This document shows positions 9,499 through 17,622 of a stretch of DNA of 64,000 nt, piece after piece. The notes beneath the pieces were generated by a model that was given only the letters and a program-made list of their open reading frames with translations, searched no databases and was not told the DNA's origin. The position numbers were made by a program, and so were the translations under genes. The stretch spans positions 1 to 64,000 of the forward strand of contig JAIBEZ010000077.1 of the NCBI GenBank assembly GCA_019459485.1, in the 5' to 3' direction. Every line of letters starts with the position of its first letter. The stretch's first letter is position 1. The stretch is from Prolixibacteraceae bacterium (GTDB lineage: Bacteria; Bacteroidota; Bacteroidia; Bacteroidales; Prolixibacteraceae).

Positions 9499-10128
9499 AT
9501 GAACACAGTTTCAAAAATCAGTTGTTTTATTGCTATAATAGCCCTTTCGATACAAAGCAATGGGCAAACAACAAAATTTTTCATGGGTATGGGAGGTGTA
9601 GTTAAGCATTCATTTTCTAATACTGCTTATAATTCGGAATTAAGGTCAAAAACCAATCTTTTGGATCCCGGTTACGAATTTAGCATTGGTGTGAAACTTG
9701 CTAACAGGATTGATTTGCTTATCGGAATAAATTCAGAAGTTGGACATCTTAATTCTTCACCGTATAGATACGAGGTAAATTATAATAAAATAAACTATCC
9801 TCTTTTGCTCAGATTTCATTTTAGCTCCCATAAAATATATTCAAATTTTCTGAGCATTGGTGTTAGTTGGGGGAAGTTCTTACAACGTAGTACTTATGGT
9901 TTCAACTCTCTGTCAGTTGCACATGACTACAATGATGGTCTTTGGATGAATGCTCGGCCGTATAATGTAATGCTTGGTGTTGGAAGGGCTATCTCTGTAA
10001 GTGAAAGATCAAATTTGGTAATAAATCCCTTTTTAAGTTACGAGTTAAGCAATAATTTTATGCTTAAGGAATTTTTTAATCCCTTTACTATAGGAGTAAA
10101 AGCTTCGTATGAATTTAATTTTAAATAA
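9499..10128 (+). CDS. Small secreted outer-membrane beta-barrel protein
   Basis: 209 residues beginning with a signal peptide (hydrophobic stretch about 10-19, likely cut after SNG or nearby). The rest alternates polar and hydrophobic residues and ends in an aromatic-rich strand (KASYEFNF), as in eight-stranded barrels of the PorT/OmpX type. It is followed one base later by a GH16 gene, so the two are probably cotranscribed. The DNA is visibly more AT-rich than the surrounding core genes, which suggests acquisition. Function is not known. Confidence 0.7.
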   Translation: MNTVSKISCFIAIIALSIQSNGQTTKFFMGMGGVVKHSFSNTAYNSELRSKTNLLDPGYEFSIGVKLANRIDLLIGINSEVGHLNSSPYRYEVNYNKINYPLLLRFHFSSHKIYSNFLSIGVSWGKFLQRSTYGFNSLSVAHDYNDGLWMNARPYNVMLGVGRAISVSERSNLVINPFLSYELSNNFMLKEFFNPFTIGVKASYEFNFK

Positions 10129-10129
10129 C

Positions 10130-11872
10130 ATGAGATATATTACAGGTATTTTACTTTTATTCGTCATTCCTGTTTTTTGTTTAGGGGATGATTGTCCTGG
10201 AGGGATTCTGAAAAGTATTTCCACACCTAATTTGCGTCAATGGAATCCCATTTATACATATTCGATCCTATATGATGAATTTAATGAAAGTAGCTTGAAT
10301 CCATCAATATGGGGAGTAAGGACTGGTTGTGTAAGAAATACTGAATCAGAAGCACAGCATTACAAAAATAATCCCACTAATGTATATCAATCAAACGGTA
10401 CACTAAAACTGGTTGCAAGAAAAGAAACTACTTGGGACTGGGTATCCCCTCCTTCTGGAGTCACGGGAGATCCTACATGGGGATCAAGGAACTACACATC
10501 AGGAGAAATTTATACTAAGCAGAACTTCCATTTTGGAGAATATACAATTAAATGCAGGTTTCCTGTTGGTGCAGGTTCATGGGCTGCTTTTTGGCTTTTT
10601 GGAGGTATTCCTGGTTTCGCAAATGAGATTGATTTCTTTGAACAAAATATGAGAAATGGCAAAAATGGAACTGAAATAAATAATGTAATTCACTGGTATT
10701 GGAACTCTTCACGCTGTATGCCTGGAATTTATGACAATTACCCTGCTAATGTAAATAACTGGCATGTATATAAATGCTACTGGACTCCCTATGAAGTCAA
10801 ATTCTTTGTTGACAATATGATAACTCCAGTTTATTCATTCTCAAGATATCTAAGAAATGGCAACTATGTAGGAATTGAAGAAATAAATGGCTCCTTTGAG
10901 GAACGTGCCACTTTTCCAATTCATCAAGGGGAAGTCATTGCCAATTATGCCTTGTTTAATGGTGTAACCATAGATGATTTCGTCTTACCTCAACCATTTG
11001 AGATTGATTACATAAAAGTTAAACAATTCTTTCTTGCCCCAGAAATTACCTGCCCAACCATTATTTGCTCAAGTGGTACAGCAACGATAGATCTAGATCC
11101 TGCGGCAACAAATATTAGTTGGGCGCTTACACCCTCTCTGTTTTTCAACGGATATACTTCCGGAACCGGAGAAACTGTAAACATAACCGCGTCTCCAATG
11201 TACCACGGAAAAGGAAAAATTACCTACACGTTTAATATGCCTTCCGGTGAAACATTTACGGCTGAAAAAGATGTGTGGATTAAAGGTCCCGATGCAAGCG
11301 AGGTTTCGTTCGATGTTTACCGTTCTGACGGGGTTCATGCGACCAATATGTATGGTACCTGGATTTTATGCCCTAATACAACCTACCACATTTATGTTAT
11401 GAATAGCAGCCCGGTACCTCTTGCCGATTACAGTTGGACTGTTCCTTCGGCCTGGACAAAGTTTTATACTCTTCAAAACATAATTTCAATCAATACAAAC
11501 TCATCACCGGGAGGGCCAATTACAGTTAATGCCACCAATACTGCAACCGGATGCAACAATAAAATACAGATTATTACCGGATATATGGGCAGCAGTTATA
11601 ATTGCGGAAGCTATTATTTGGGTTTCTCCCCAAATCCTGCAACAAATGAAACCACTTTGGAAATAATACCTCAAGATGGAAAAACGATTGATGAAAATAC
11701 ACAATGGGAACTGGAAGTATATGACCAACAACAAAGTCTGAAGGAAAAGAATTCCAAAATAAAAGGCAAACAAACAAAAATAAATACCTCAACATGGAAA
11801 GACGGTGTTTACATTGTCCGTGTTAAAATTGGAGATGAAATGATCAGCGAAAAGCTGGTGGTAAAACATTGA
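10130..11872 (+). CDS. Secreted glycoside hydrolase family 16 protein with type IX sorting domain
   Basis: 580 residues. A signal peptide (about 1-18) is followed by a GH16 jelly-roll domain with the catalytic motif E166-I-D168-F-F-E171, which in this family cleaves beta-1,3/1,4-glucans or related galactans. An Ig/PKD-like middle region follows, and a Por-type C-terminal sorting domain (starting near GFSPNPATNETTLEI, ending ISEKLVVKH) marks it for type IX secretion. I chose the ATG at 10130 over an upstream in-frame start at 10109 because it gives a clean signal peptide and sits one base after the previous stop. Exact substrate is not predictable here. Confidence 0.9.
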   Translation: MRYITGILLLFVIPVFCLGDDCPGGILKSISTPNLRQWNPIYTYSILYDEFNESSLNPSIWGVRTGCVRNTESEAQHYKNNPTNVYQSNGTLKLVARKETTWDWVSPPSGVTGDPTWGSRNYTSGEIYTKQNFHFGEYTIKCRFPVGAGSWAAFWLFGGIPGFANEIDFFEQNMRNGKNGTEINNVIHWYWNSSRCMPGIYDNYPANVNNWHVYKCYWTPYEVKFFVDNMITPVYSFSRYLRNGNYVGIEEINGSFEERATFPIHQGEVIANYALFNGVTIDDFVLPQPFEIDYIKVKQFFLAPEITCPTIICSSGTATIDLDPAATNISWALTPSLFFNGYTSGTGETVNITASPMYHGKGKITYTFNMPSGETFTAEKDVWIKGPDASEVSFDVYRSDGVHATNMYGTWILCPNTTYHIYVMNSSPVPLADYSWTVPSAWTKFYTLQNIISINTNSSPGGPITVNATNTATGCNNKIQIITGYMGSSYNCGSYYLGFSPNPATNETTLEIIPQDGKTIDENTQWELEVYDQQQSLKEKNSKIKGKQTKINTSTWKDGVYIVRVKIGDEMISEKLVVKH

Positions 11873-11898
11873 CAATTAATAAATAAGAAAATAATTTC

Positions 11899-11940
11899 AG
11901 TCAGAGTTTCACTCCAGGTAAAGCCCTGACTTGCTTTGCA
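11899..11940 (+). repeat. 42-base palindromic repeat, copy B
   Basis: Second copy of the element at 9244-9285 (37 of 42 bases identical, same orientation). It ends one base before the mgtE stop codon, so it may also serve as the intergenic hairpin between the convergent GH16 and mgtE genes. Confidence 0.7.
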
Positions 11941-11941
11941 T

Positions 11942-13300
11942 CTACAATATCTTAAAAAACATTTGGGCCACCGTCATGTAAATAAGCAATCCGAGAATAT
12001 CGTTGGTAGTGGTGATAAACGGGCCGGTTGCAACAGCCGGATCAATTTTGAACCTGTTCAGCACAAGTGGAATAACGGTTCCGAATACCGAAGCAAAAAT
12101 CATCACAATAAATAAGGTAATGCTCACCGAATAAGTAAGCCTCATGTTTCCGTTAAAGAAGTAATTGTAAACGAATATGAGTATCGAGAACAAAAAGGCA
12201 ATGCTAAAAGCGACAGTGAGTTCTTTTAATAGTTTCCGGCCAACCGAATCGAAACTGCGTGTCCCACTGGCAATGCTCTGCACAATGATTGACGATGACT
12301 GAACGCCCACATTTCCGGCCATTGCAGCGATGAGTGGGATGAAAAATGCCATCGCAGGAATCTGCTCCAGTTGCGACGAGTGCGAGCCAAGCACTCCAGC
12401 TCCGATAATTCCGCCAACCATTCCGATAAAAAGCCAGGGAATTCGTATCCAGGCGCGTTGAAAAACATTGTCGCCGGCATCCACATCCCCCGAAATACCC
12501 GAAGCCATCTGGTAATCTTTGTCGGCCTCTTCGCGAATAATATCCAAAACGTCGTCGATTGTAATTCTCCCCTTCAACCGTCCAATCTGATCGACCACCG
12601 GAAGCGCTACCAAATCGTATTTTTCCATGATCTGCGCTACTTCTTCCTGGCTTGCATCGGTCCGCACGAAATGGGCATCTTCTGTCACCATACTCTTAAT
12701 CACAGTATGGGTAGGCTTCATGATCAGCATTTTCAGGGAAAGCACGCCTTTGAGTACGAAATTGTCATCAACAACATACACGTAATAAATTTCGTCAATG
12801 TCCTCCGCCTGAATGCTGATTTCCTTCAGGCAGGTTTGTACTGTCCAGTTTTCGTTCACCGCCACCAATTCCTTGGCCATGATCCCCCCGGCAGTATCTT
12901 CGTCGTATTCCAGCAGGTCGGCAATGTCGCCAGCCTGTTCCTTGTCTTCAAGTTGAAGCAATACCTCGTCCTGCAAATCTTCGTCGAGTTCGGCCATAAC
13001 GTCGGCAGCATCATCCGATTCCATGTACTCGATAAACCGGTGGGCAATTACGTCAGGGGGCAATAATTTCAAATAACTGTTCCAGTCATTCTCCGGAATT
13101 TCAACCAATACGTCGGCGGCCAATTCTCCATCGAGCAGCGAAAAGAGGTATTTGGCTTCATCAGAGTTAAGCTCTTCTATTATTTCTGCAATATCAGCCG
13201 GATGGAATTCACTGATGATCTGAATAATATCATGATCAGCTTTCTGGTCGATCAGTTGCGAAAGCTGATCAATTAAATTTCTGTTGAGTTCAAGTTTCAT
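11942..13300 (-). CDS. mgtE: MgtE-family magnesium transporter
   Basis: Magnesium-gated channel for Mg2+ uptake in the inner membrane. 452 residues in the canonical order: an acidic helical N domain (about 1-130, rich in EELNSDEA and DDAADVMAELDED repeats), two CBS domains (about 135-255), a connecting helix, and five C-terminal transmembrane helices with the GNVGVQSSSI pore segment. Acidic residues in the N and CBS domains form the magnesium sensor in this family. Length and architecture are complete. Confidence 0.95.
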   Translation of the reverse strand: MKLELNRNLIDQLSQLIDQKADHDIIQIISEFHPADIAEIIEELNSDEAKYLFSLLDGELAADVLVEIPENDWNSYLKLLPPDVIAHRFIEYMESDDAADVMAELDEDLQDEVLLQLEDKEQAGDIADLLEYDEDTAGGIMAKELVAVNENWTVQTCLKEISIQAEDIDEIYYVYVVDDNFVLKGVLSLKMLIMKPTHTVIKSMVTEDAHFVRTDASQEEVAQIMEKYDLVALPVVDQIGRLKGRITIDDVLDIIREEADKDYQMASGISGDVDAGDNVFQRAWIRIPWLFIGMVGGIIGAGVLGSHSSQLEQIPAMAFFIPLIAAMAGNVGVQSSSIIVQSIASGTRSFDSVGRKLLKELTVAFSIAFLFSILIFVYNYFFNGNMRLTYSVSITLFIVMIFASVFGTVIPLVLNRFKIDPAVATGPFITTTNDILGLLIYMTVAQMFFKIL

Positions 13301-13310
13301 AACTTAATAC

Positions 13311-13366
13311 AGTTCAAAGTTTCAAGTTCAAGGTTTCAAGTTCCGCTTTTGCGACTGCGACTGACC
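13311..13366. repeat. Intergenic microrepeats (TTTCAAGTTC and GCGACTGCGACTG)
   Basis: Between mgtE and rsmA: three TTTCAAGTTC-like units (the reverse complement of the GAACTTGAAA units seen elsewhere), then GCGACTGCGACTG, the reverse complement of the CAGTCGCAGTCGCAG units at 17226 and 17273. No gene. Confidence 0.5.
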
Positions 13367-13370
13367 ACTG

Positions 13371-14159
13371 TTAACTTTCTGCCCCGTCCTGTTCCCCAAT
13401 CAGCCTTGTCAACTTTACAAATTCGGCCACTCCGAGTTGTTCGGGGCGCTTGTCGAATATCGGGTTGACTTTTAGCTCGTCGGTGGTAATCATGGTTTTT
13501 AACGAATTGCGCATGGTTTTACGTCGCTGGTTAAAAGCCATTTTCACAACGCTTTTGAAGAGTTTTTCATCGCAGTCGAGGTGTTCTGCTTTGTTTCGCG
13601 TGAGTCTGATGACACCACCTTTAACTTTTGGCGGCGGATTAAATTGATCCTGGTCAACTGTGAACAAATATTCAATATCGTAATATGCCTGAAGGAAAAC
13701 GCTCAAAATCCCATACGTTTTTGAACCGGGTCCGGCAGCCAGCCGTTCTGCCACTTCTTTCTGAAGCATTCCGACTACTTCCGGAATCTGATTGCGGAAC
13801 TCCAATACCCTGAAAAATATTTGCGACGAAATGTTGTAAGGGAAATTACCGATAATGGCGAATGGTTCGTCAAAAATCTGGTCAATTCTCATTCGCAGAA
13901 AATCGGCTGAAATGATGCGATCTTTCAGTTCAGAAAAATGCTCGTTCAGGTAATCAACCGATTCGCGGTCGATCTCGACAACAGATGTTTCGAACGATTT
14001 GTTTTTCAGGAGAAATTCTGTTAATACGCCCATACCGGGGCCAATTTCAAGTACTTTGTTCACGTTGCTGGCCTGCAAACTTTCAACAATTTTTTGAGCA
14101 ATGTCTTTGTCTTTCAAAAAGTGCTGCCCCAGATTCTTCTTTGCCCTTACGATTGTCAT
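13371..14159 (-). CDS. rsmA: 16S rRNA dimethyladenosine transferase
   Basis: Dimethylates A1518 and A1519 of 16S rRNA late in 30S assembly, using S-adenosylmethionine. 262 residues. Visible signatures: KKNLGQHFL at the N-terminus, the SAM-binding [10 protein letters not shown], and the catalytic NFPYNISS motif (the NLPY-type motif with Phe at the second position). The C-terminal helical domain is present. Length and start are typical. Confidence 0.96.
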   Translation of the reverse strand: MTIVRAKKNLGQHFLKDKDIAQKIVESLQASNVNKVLEIGPGMGVLTEFLLKNKSFETSVVEIDRESVDYLNEHFSELKDRIISADFLRMRIDQIFDEPFAIIGNFPYNISSQIFFRVLEFRNQIPEVVGMLQKEVAERLAAGPGSKTYGILSVFLQAYYDIEYLFTVDQDQFNPPPKVKGGVIRLTRNKAEHLDCDEKLFKSVVKMAFNQRRKTMRNSLKTMITTDELKVNPIFDKRPEQLGVAEFVKLTRLIGEQDGAES

Positions 14160-14230
14160 TTTTTTAATATTGGTTCTTGAACGTATTCTTAAATTGTTCT
14201 TAAAAAACAGCCCTAATTAAAACAAAACTG

Positions 14231-14238
14231 TATTTTTG
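14231..14238 (+). promoter_or_regulatory. -7 box for the flippase-like gene
   Basis: TATTTTTG matches TAnnTTTG. It overlaps the most upstream possible GTG start (14238), which therefore cannot be the real start. No well-spaced -33 element is seen. Confidence 0.45.
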
Positions 14239-14333
14239 TGCATATTGCTAAATTCAGAATAAGGACTTTTTACACAAATCCTTATTGCCGGAGCAAAAGT
14301 ACTTTAAAACACATCAATAAAAAAATAGAAAAG

Positions 14334-15335
14334 TTGAAACAAAATACCCTCAAAACCCTCAAATTCCTCTCTTTTTTTATACTCGGAGTCCTGCTTTTCT
14401 GGTGGGTTTACAAAGATCAGGATATCAACCGCATCAAAAGTATTTTAAGCAATGAAGTCAATTATTTTTGGATCATCGTTTCCGTTTTCCTGGGACTGCT
14501 GAGCCACATCAGCCGCACCATCCGGTGGAACCAGATTATCGAACCACTGGGGCACAAACCACGGACAATAAATACTTTTCTGGCCGTAATGATTGGCTAC
14601 CTTATGAACCTTGCCTTGCCGCGAATGGGCGAAATTTCGAGGTGCGGCATACTTTCGCGCTACGAAAAAATTCCTTTTACAAAACTGATCGGCACTGTCG
14701 TTCTCGAAAGGTTGATTGATGTGCTGATGCTGCTTTTGTTTTTGGTTCTTGTGGTATTTACCCAGTTTGGTCAGGTGCTTGAGTTTTTAAACAACAATCC
14801 TGAAGTGGAAGAAAAATTGGGTAACATATTGCGTTCACCCATGCTGCCAATTTCTTTGGTGACCTTTGTTTTGATTCTCTGGTTCACCCGGCACAAAATA
14901 AGGGCAAGTGGTGCAGCAAAAAAAGTGATTGCCCTTTTTAATCAGTTCATCGAAGGATTTCATAGTATCAGAAACATTAAAAACAAAGGCGCTTTCATTT
15001 TTCATTCCGTTTTTATCTGGTTTTTATATTACCTGATGACTTACTGCGTTTTCTTTTCGTTTGAATTTACATCGCATTTAACTCCCTGGGCAGGATTGAC
15101 AGTTTTTGTTCTGGGCAGTTTCGGGATGGTAGCGCCCGTGCAGGGTGGAATTGGCGCATGGCATTTTATGGTGATAGAAGGACTTGCATTGTATGGCATC
15201 GACAAAGCTGACGGGCAGATTTTCGCCTTGGTGGCCCATGGCAGCACGACCTTGATGCTGATTGTTTTTGGACTGATTTCCTTGCTGGTATTGCCTTTTG
15301 TGAATGAACGCGTTGAAAATAAATTAAAACATTGA
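14334..15335 (+). CDS. Flippase-like membrane protein (lysylphosphatidylglycerol synthase TM family)
   Basis: About 333 residues with eight or so transmembrane helices and the family pattern SHISRTIRWNQII, NLALPRMGEISRC and GGIGAWHF. Members of this UPF0104/LPG_synthase_TM family are membrane proteins implicated in lipid or lipid-carrier transfer; the aminoacyl-transferase domain of MprF is absent. An in-frame GTG exists at 14238, but a -7 box overlaps it and the added 32 residues look non-coding, so I prefer the TTG at 14334, which gives a usual MKQNTLKTLKFL start. It overlaps the next gene by 4 bases. Confidence 0.8.
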   Translation: MKQNTLKTLKFLSFFILGVLLFWWVYKDQDINRIKSILSNEVNYFWIIVSVFLGLLSHISRTIRWNQIIEPLGHKPRTINTFLAVMIGYLMNLALPRMGEISRCGILSRYEKIPFTKLIGTVVLERLIDVLMLLLFLVLVVFTQFGQVLEFLNNNPEVEEKLGNILRSPMLPISLVTFVLILWFTRHKIRASGAAKKVIALFNQFIEGFHSIRNIKNKGAFIFHSVFIWFLYYLMTYCVFFSFEFTSHLTPWAGLTVFVLGSFGMVAPVQGGIGAWHFMVIEGLALYGIDKADGQIFALVAHGSTTLMLIVFGLISLLVLPFVNERVENKLKH

Positions 15336-16585
15336 ATACAAACCTGTACATAGCCCGAAGGATATTTTCCGCAAAGGAAAACCGCGATAACCTGTCGCAC
15401 CGGATCGTGAACATTGCCCTTTTCGGCATTGTACTCGGACTGGTGGTGCTTATTTTGTCGATTGCCATCGTCACCGGTTATAAAACGGAAGTTGGCCGCA
15501 AAGTGATCGGGTTCGGTTCTCATTTACAGATTGTGAACCTCGACTCCAACCAATCGTTCGAAACCAGTCCCATCAATCAGGAGCAACCTTTTCTGGAAGA
15601 ACTTAAAGCAATTGACGGTATTCGGCACGTGCAGGTATTTGCGACCAAACCGGGCATCATACGAACTGATGAAGAAATTCACGGTGTGGTTCTGAAAGGC
15701 ATCGGCCCCGATTTCGACTGGTCGTTTTTTCAGGAGAACAAAGTTGCAGGCGAACCCTTTCATGTTCAGGACACTGTCCGCAGTAACAAAGTCTGGATTT
15801 CGAAACAAATGGCCGATTTGCTGAAACTCAAAACCGGAGACGATCTTACCATGTTCTTTATCAACCAGATGGAAGCCGTTCCGCGCCAGCGAAAATTCGA
15901 ACTTGCTGGCATTTACAGAACCAGCCTCGAAGAGTTCGACCGTATGTTTGTGCTGGTTGACATCAATCATATCCGCAGGCTGAATAATTGGAAAAACGAT
16001 GATGTGAGCGGCTTTGAGATTCTGGTCGATGACTTCAAAAATATTTCGGAACAGGAAAAGTCGGTTCATCAGCTTTTGTTGCGAAATACCAGCTCCGACA
16101 GCCCTGTTTTGCAAGTGATCAGCATCATGGAAAAATACAGGCATATTTTCGATTGGCTGAGCCTTCTCGATATGAATGTCTGGGTAATCCTGGTACTCAT
16201 GATTCTGGTGGCCGGGTTCAACATGGTTTCGAGCTTGCTGGTCATCATTCTGGAGCGGACACAAATGATCGGAATCCTAAAAGCGATGGGAGCCCGAAAC
16301 TGGAGTATCCGCAAAGTTTTTTTATACTTTTCTGTAATGCTCATCCTGAAAGCGCTTTTCTGGGGCAACCTGCTCGGAATCGGTCTCTGTTTAATACAGG
16401 AATACACCCATGTACTGAAACTCGATCCAACTTCGTACTACCTCGAATATGTTCCGGTAAACCTGACTATTCTGCACATTGTTCTGCTGAATGTCGGAAC
16501 AATCGTAATAACTGTATTAATGCTGCTGCTCCCCTCCTACTTCATTACCAAAGTTTCACCTGAAAAAACGATTCGTTTCGAGTAA
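15332..16585 (+). CDS. LolC/LolE-type ABC transporter permease
   Basis: 417 residues: an N-terminal helix (about 25-50, preceded by RRIFSAKENRDNLSHRIVNIA), a MacB_PCD-like periplasmic domain, and three C-terminal helices with ILERTQMIGILKAMGARNW, typical of lipoprotein-releasing permeases. It probably moves lipoproteins from the inner membrane to the Lol pathway, as part of an ABC complex whose ATPase is not in this window. The TTG start overlaps the upstream stop (TTGA), so translation looks coupled to the flippase-like gene. Confidence 0.85.
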   Translation: MNTNLYIARRIFSAKENRDNLSHRIVNIALFGIVLGLVVLILSIAIVTGYKTEVGRKVIGFGSHLQIVNLDSNQSFETSPINQEQPFLEELKAIDGIRHVQVFATKPGIIRTDEEIHGVVLKGIGPDFDWSFFQENKVAGEPFHVQDTVRSNKVWISKQMADLLKLKTGDDLTMFFINQMEAVPRQRKFELAGIYRTSLEEFDRMFVLVDINHIRRLNNWKNDDVSGFEILVDDFKNISEQEKSVHQLLLRNTSSDSPVLQVISIMEKYRHIFDWLSLLDMNVWVILVLMILVAGFNMVSSLLVIILERTQMIGILKAMGARNWSIRKVFLYFSVMLILKALFWGNLLGIGLCLIQEYTHVLKLDPTSYYLEYVPVNLTILHIVLLNVGTIVITVLMLLLPSYFITKVSPEKTIRFE

Positions 16586-16594
16586 GCCAAAATT

Positions 16595-17242
16595 ATGCAT
16601 TCACCTATCCTGAAATATTTGGAAGAGGCTTTCCACGGTGAGTTACCGGGAATTGAAGCGCATCGGAAAATGCTTCCGCCAGGCAGGAGTTTGGCTTCAA
16701 GCGAAGATGAAATGAGGTTGATAAAACAAAGCAGTATTTTACTGCTGCTTTTTCCTGAAGGTGAACAGATTTACACCTGTTTAACCAGAAGACCTGCAAC
16801 AATGACTTTCCATCCCGGACAAGTCAGCTTCCCGGGCGGAAAGGTTGAAAAGGAAGATATTTCGGCGGAAATGACCGCCTTACGCGAAGCCCGGGAAGAA
16901 ATTGGAATCGACACTTCGGGCATCAGAATTCTTGGTAAACTGTCGGATTTATATTTGGAAGTCAGCGGATTTTCGATACAACCATTTCTGGCATGGGCCG
17001 ATAAAAAACCCGATTTTGTTGTAAATCCAGGAGAAGTGGAAGAGTTGATTCTCTTTCCAATAAGCGATTTTGTTAAAGATGAAACCACTTCGGAAACCGT
17101 TCTTGATACATTTACCGGTCCGTTGCAAATTAAATATTACCCATTTAACGGTGAGATTATCTGGGGCGCCACTGCTATGATTTTATCCGAATTGATTGAG
17201 ATTCTGAAGAAACATGGGAGTGATCAGTCGCAGTCGCAGTAA
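16595..17242 (+). CDS. CoA-pyrophosphatase-type Nudix hydrolase
   Basis: 215 residues. It carries the UPF0035/CoA signature LTRRPATMTFHPGQVSFPGG directly followed by a Nudix box ending REAREEIGI. Enzymes with both motifs split coenzyme A or its derivatives into 4'-phosphopantetheine and 3',5'-ADP. It starts 9 bases after the LolC/E-like gene and is probably in the same transcript. The last codons run into a CAGTCGCAGTCGCAG microrepeat, so the C-terminus may have been altered by repeat insertion. Confidence 0.85.
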   Translation: MHSPILKYLEEAFHGELPGIEAHRKMLPPGRSLASSEDEMRLIKQSSILLLLFPEGEQIYTCLTRRPATMTFHPGQVSFPGGKVEKEDISAEMTALREAREEIGIDTSGIRILGKLSDLYLEVSGFSIQPFLAWADKKPDFVVNPGEVEELILFPISDFVKDETTSETVLDTFTGPLQIKYYPFNGEIIWGATAMILSELIEILKKHGSDQSQSQ

Positions 17243-17288
17243 AGCAGAAAAAAAAAAGAAAGAAAAGTATTCAGTCGCAGTCGCAGTA
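17226..17288 (+). repeat. Two CAGTCGCAGTCGCAGT microrepeats
   Basis: CAGTCGCAGTCGCAGTA occurs at about 17226-17242, overlapping the Nudix stop codon, and again at about 17273-17289, separated by an A-rich run. The reverse complement is found at 13352-13364. The rest of the 376-base gap to the porin holds a possible small RNA (17499-17556). Confidence 0.5.
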
Positions 17289-17485
17289 GTATAGAATATG
17301 AAATCAATACGGGAAATAGGTTGAAATAAAATCTTCAAAACTTTGATGTCTGAAGTGTTCGAATTAACCTTAATTTAGTCAGAATTGAATATTTTAGGTG
17401 TCAGAATTAATATGGACAAATCGTATTATTGTTTATTGTTTCGAAAGGCTGCCGTAGTAGAGAAATGATTATACCATATAGTTTA

Positions 17486-17493
17486 TATCTTTG
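17486..17493 (+). promoter_or_regulatory. Orphan -7 promoter box
   Basis: TATCTTTG, a full match to TAnnTTTG, pointing into a region with no open frame. The candidate transcript would start near 17500 and end at the T-run at 17549-17556. No convincing -33 element. Confidence 0.35.
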
Positions 17494-17498
17494 TGACG

Positions 17499-17556
17499 CA
17501 GTCCCGGTACTTCCTCTCCCTGATAATAGATGCAGGTGATGAAGCCGGTTTTTTTT
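17499..17556 (+). ncRNA. Possible short non-coding RNA with intrinsic terminator
   Basis: Downstream of the orphan -7 box, a roughly 58-base stretch contains CCGG-TA-CTTC (about 17514-17523) that can pair with GAAGCCGG at 17541-17548, followed directly by eight T residues. This is the shape of a promoter plus Rho-independent terminator with nothing coding between. No RNA family is recognised; it could also be a degenerate leftover. Confidence 0.25.
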
Positions 17557-17596
17557 ATTTAATATCATCCACATCTATTCTTCGATCGAATCTCAT

Positions 17597-17622
17597 TTAG
17601 CCTTAGCTCAGTCGAAGGCTAA
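17597..17622 (-). terminator. Hairpin at the porin stop codon
   Basis: TTAGCCTT pairs perfectly with AAGGCTAA over a ten-base loop. It includes the porin stop codon at 17619-17621. The sequence after it on the minus strand has no strong T-run, so termination is plausible but not certain. Confidence 0.4.

Noticed and set aside
15041-16264. Minus-strand frames opposite the flippase-like and LolC/E-like genes
   Set aside because: The plus-strand genes have recognisable families, membrane segments and coupled start/stop; the opposite frames show none of these.
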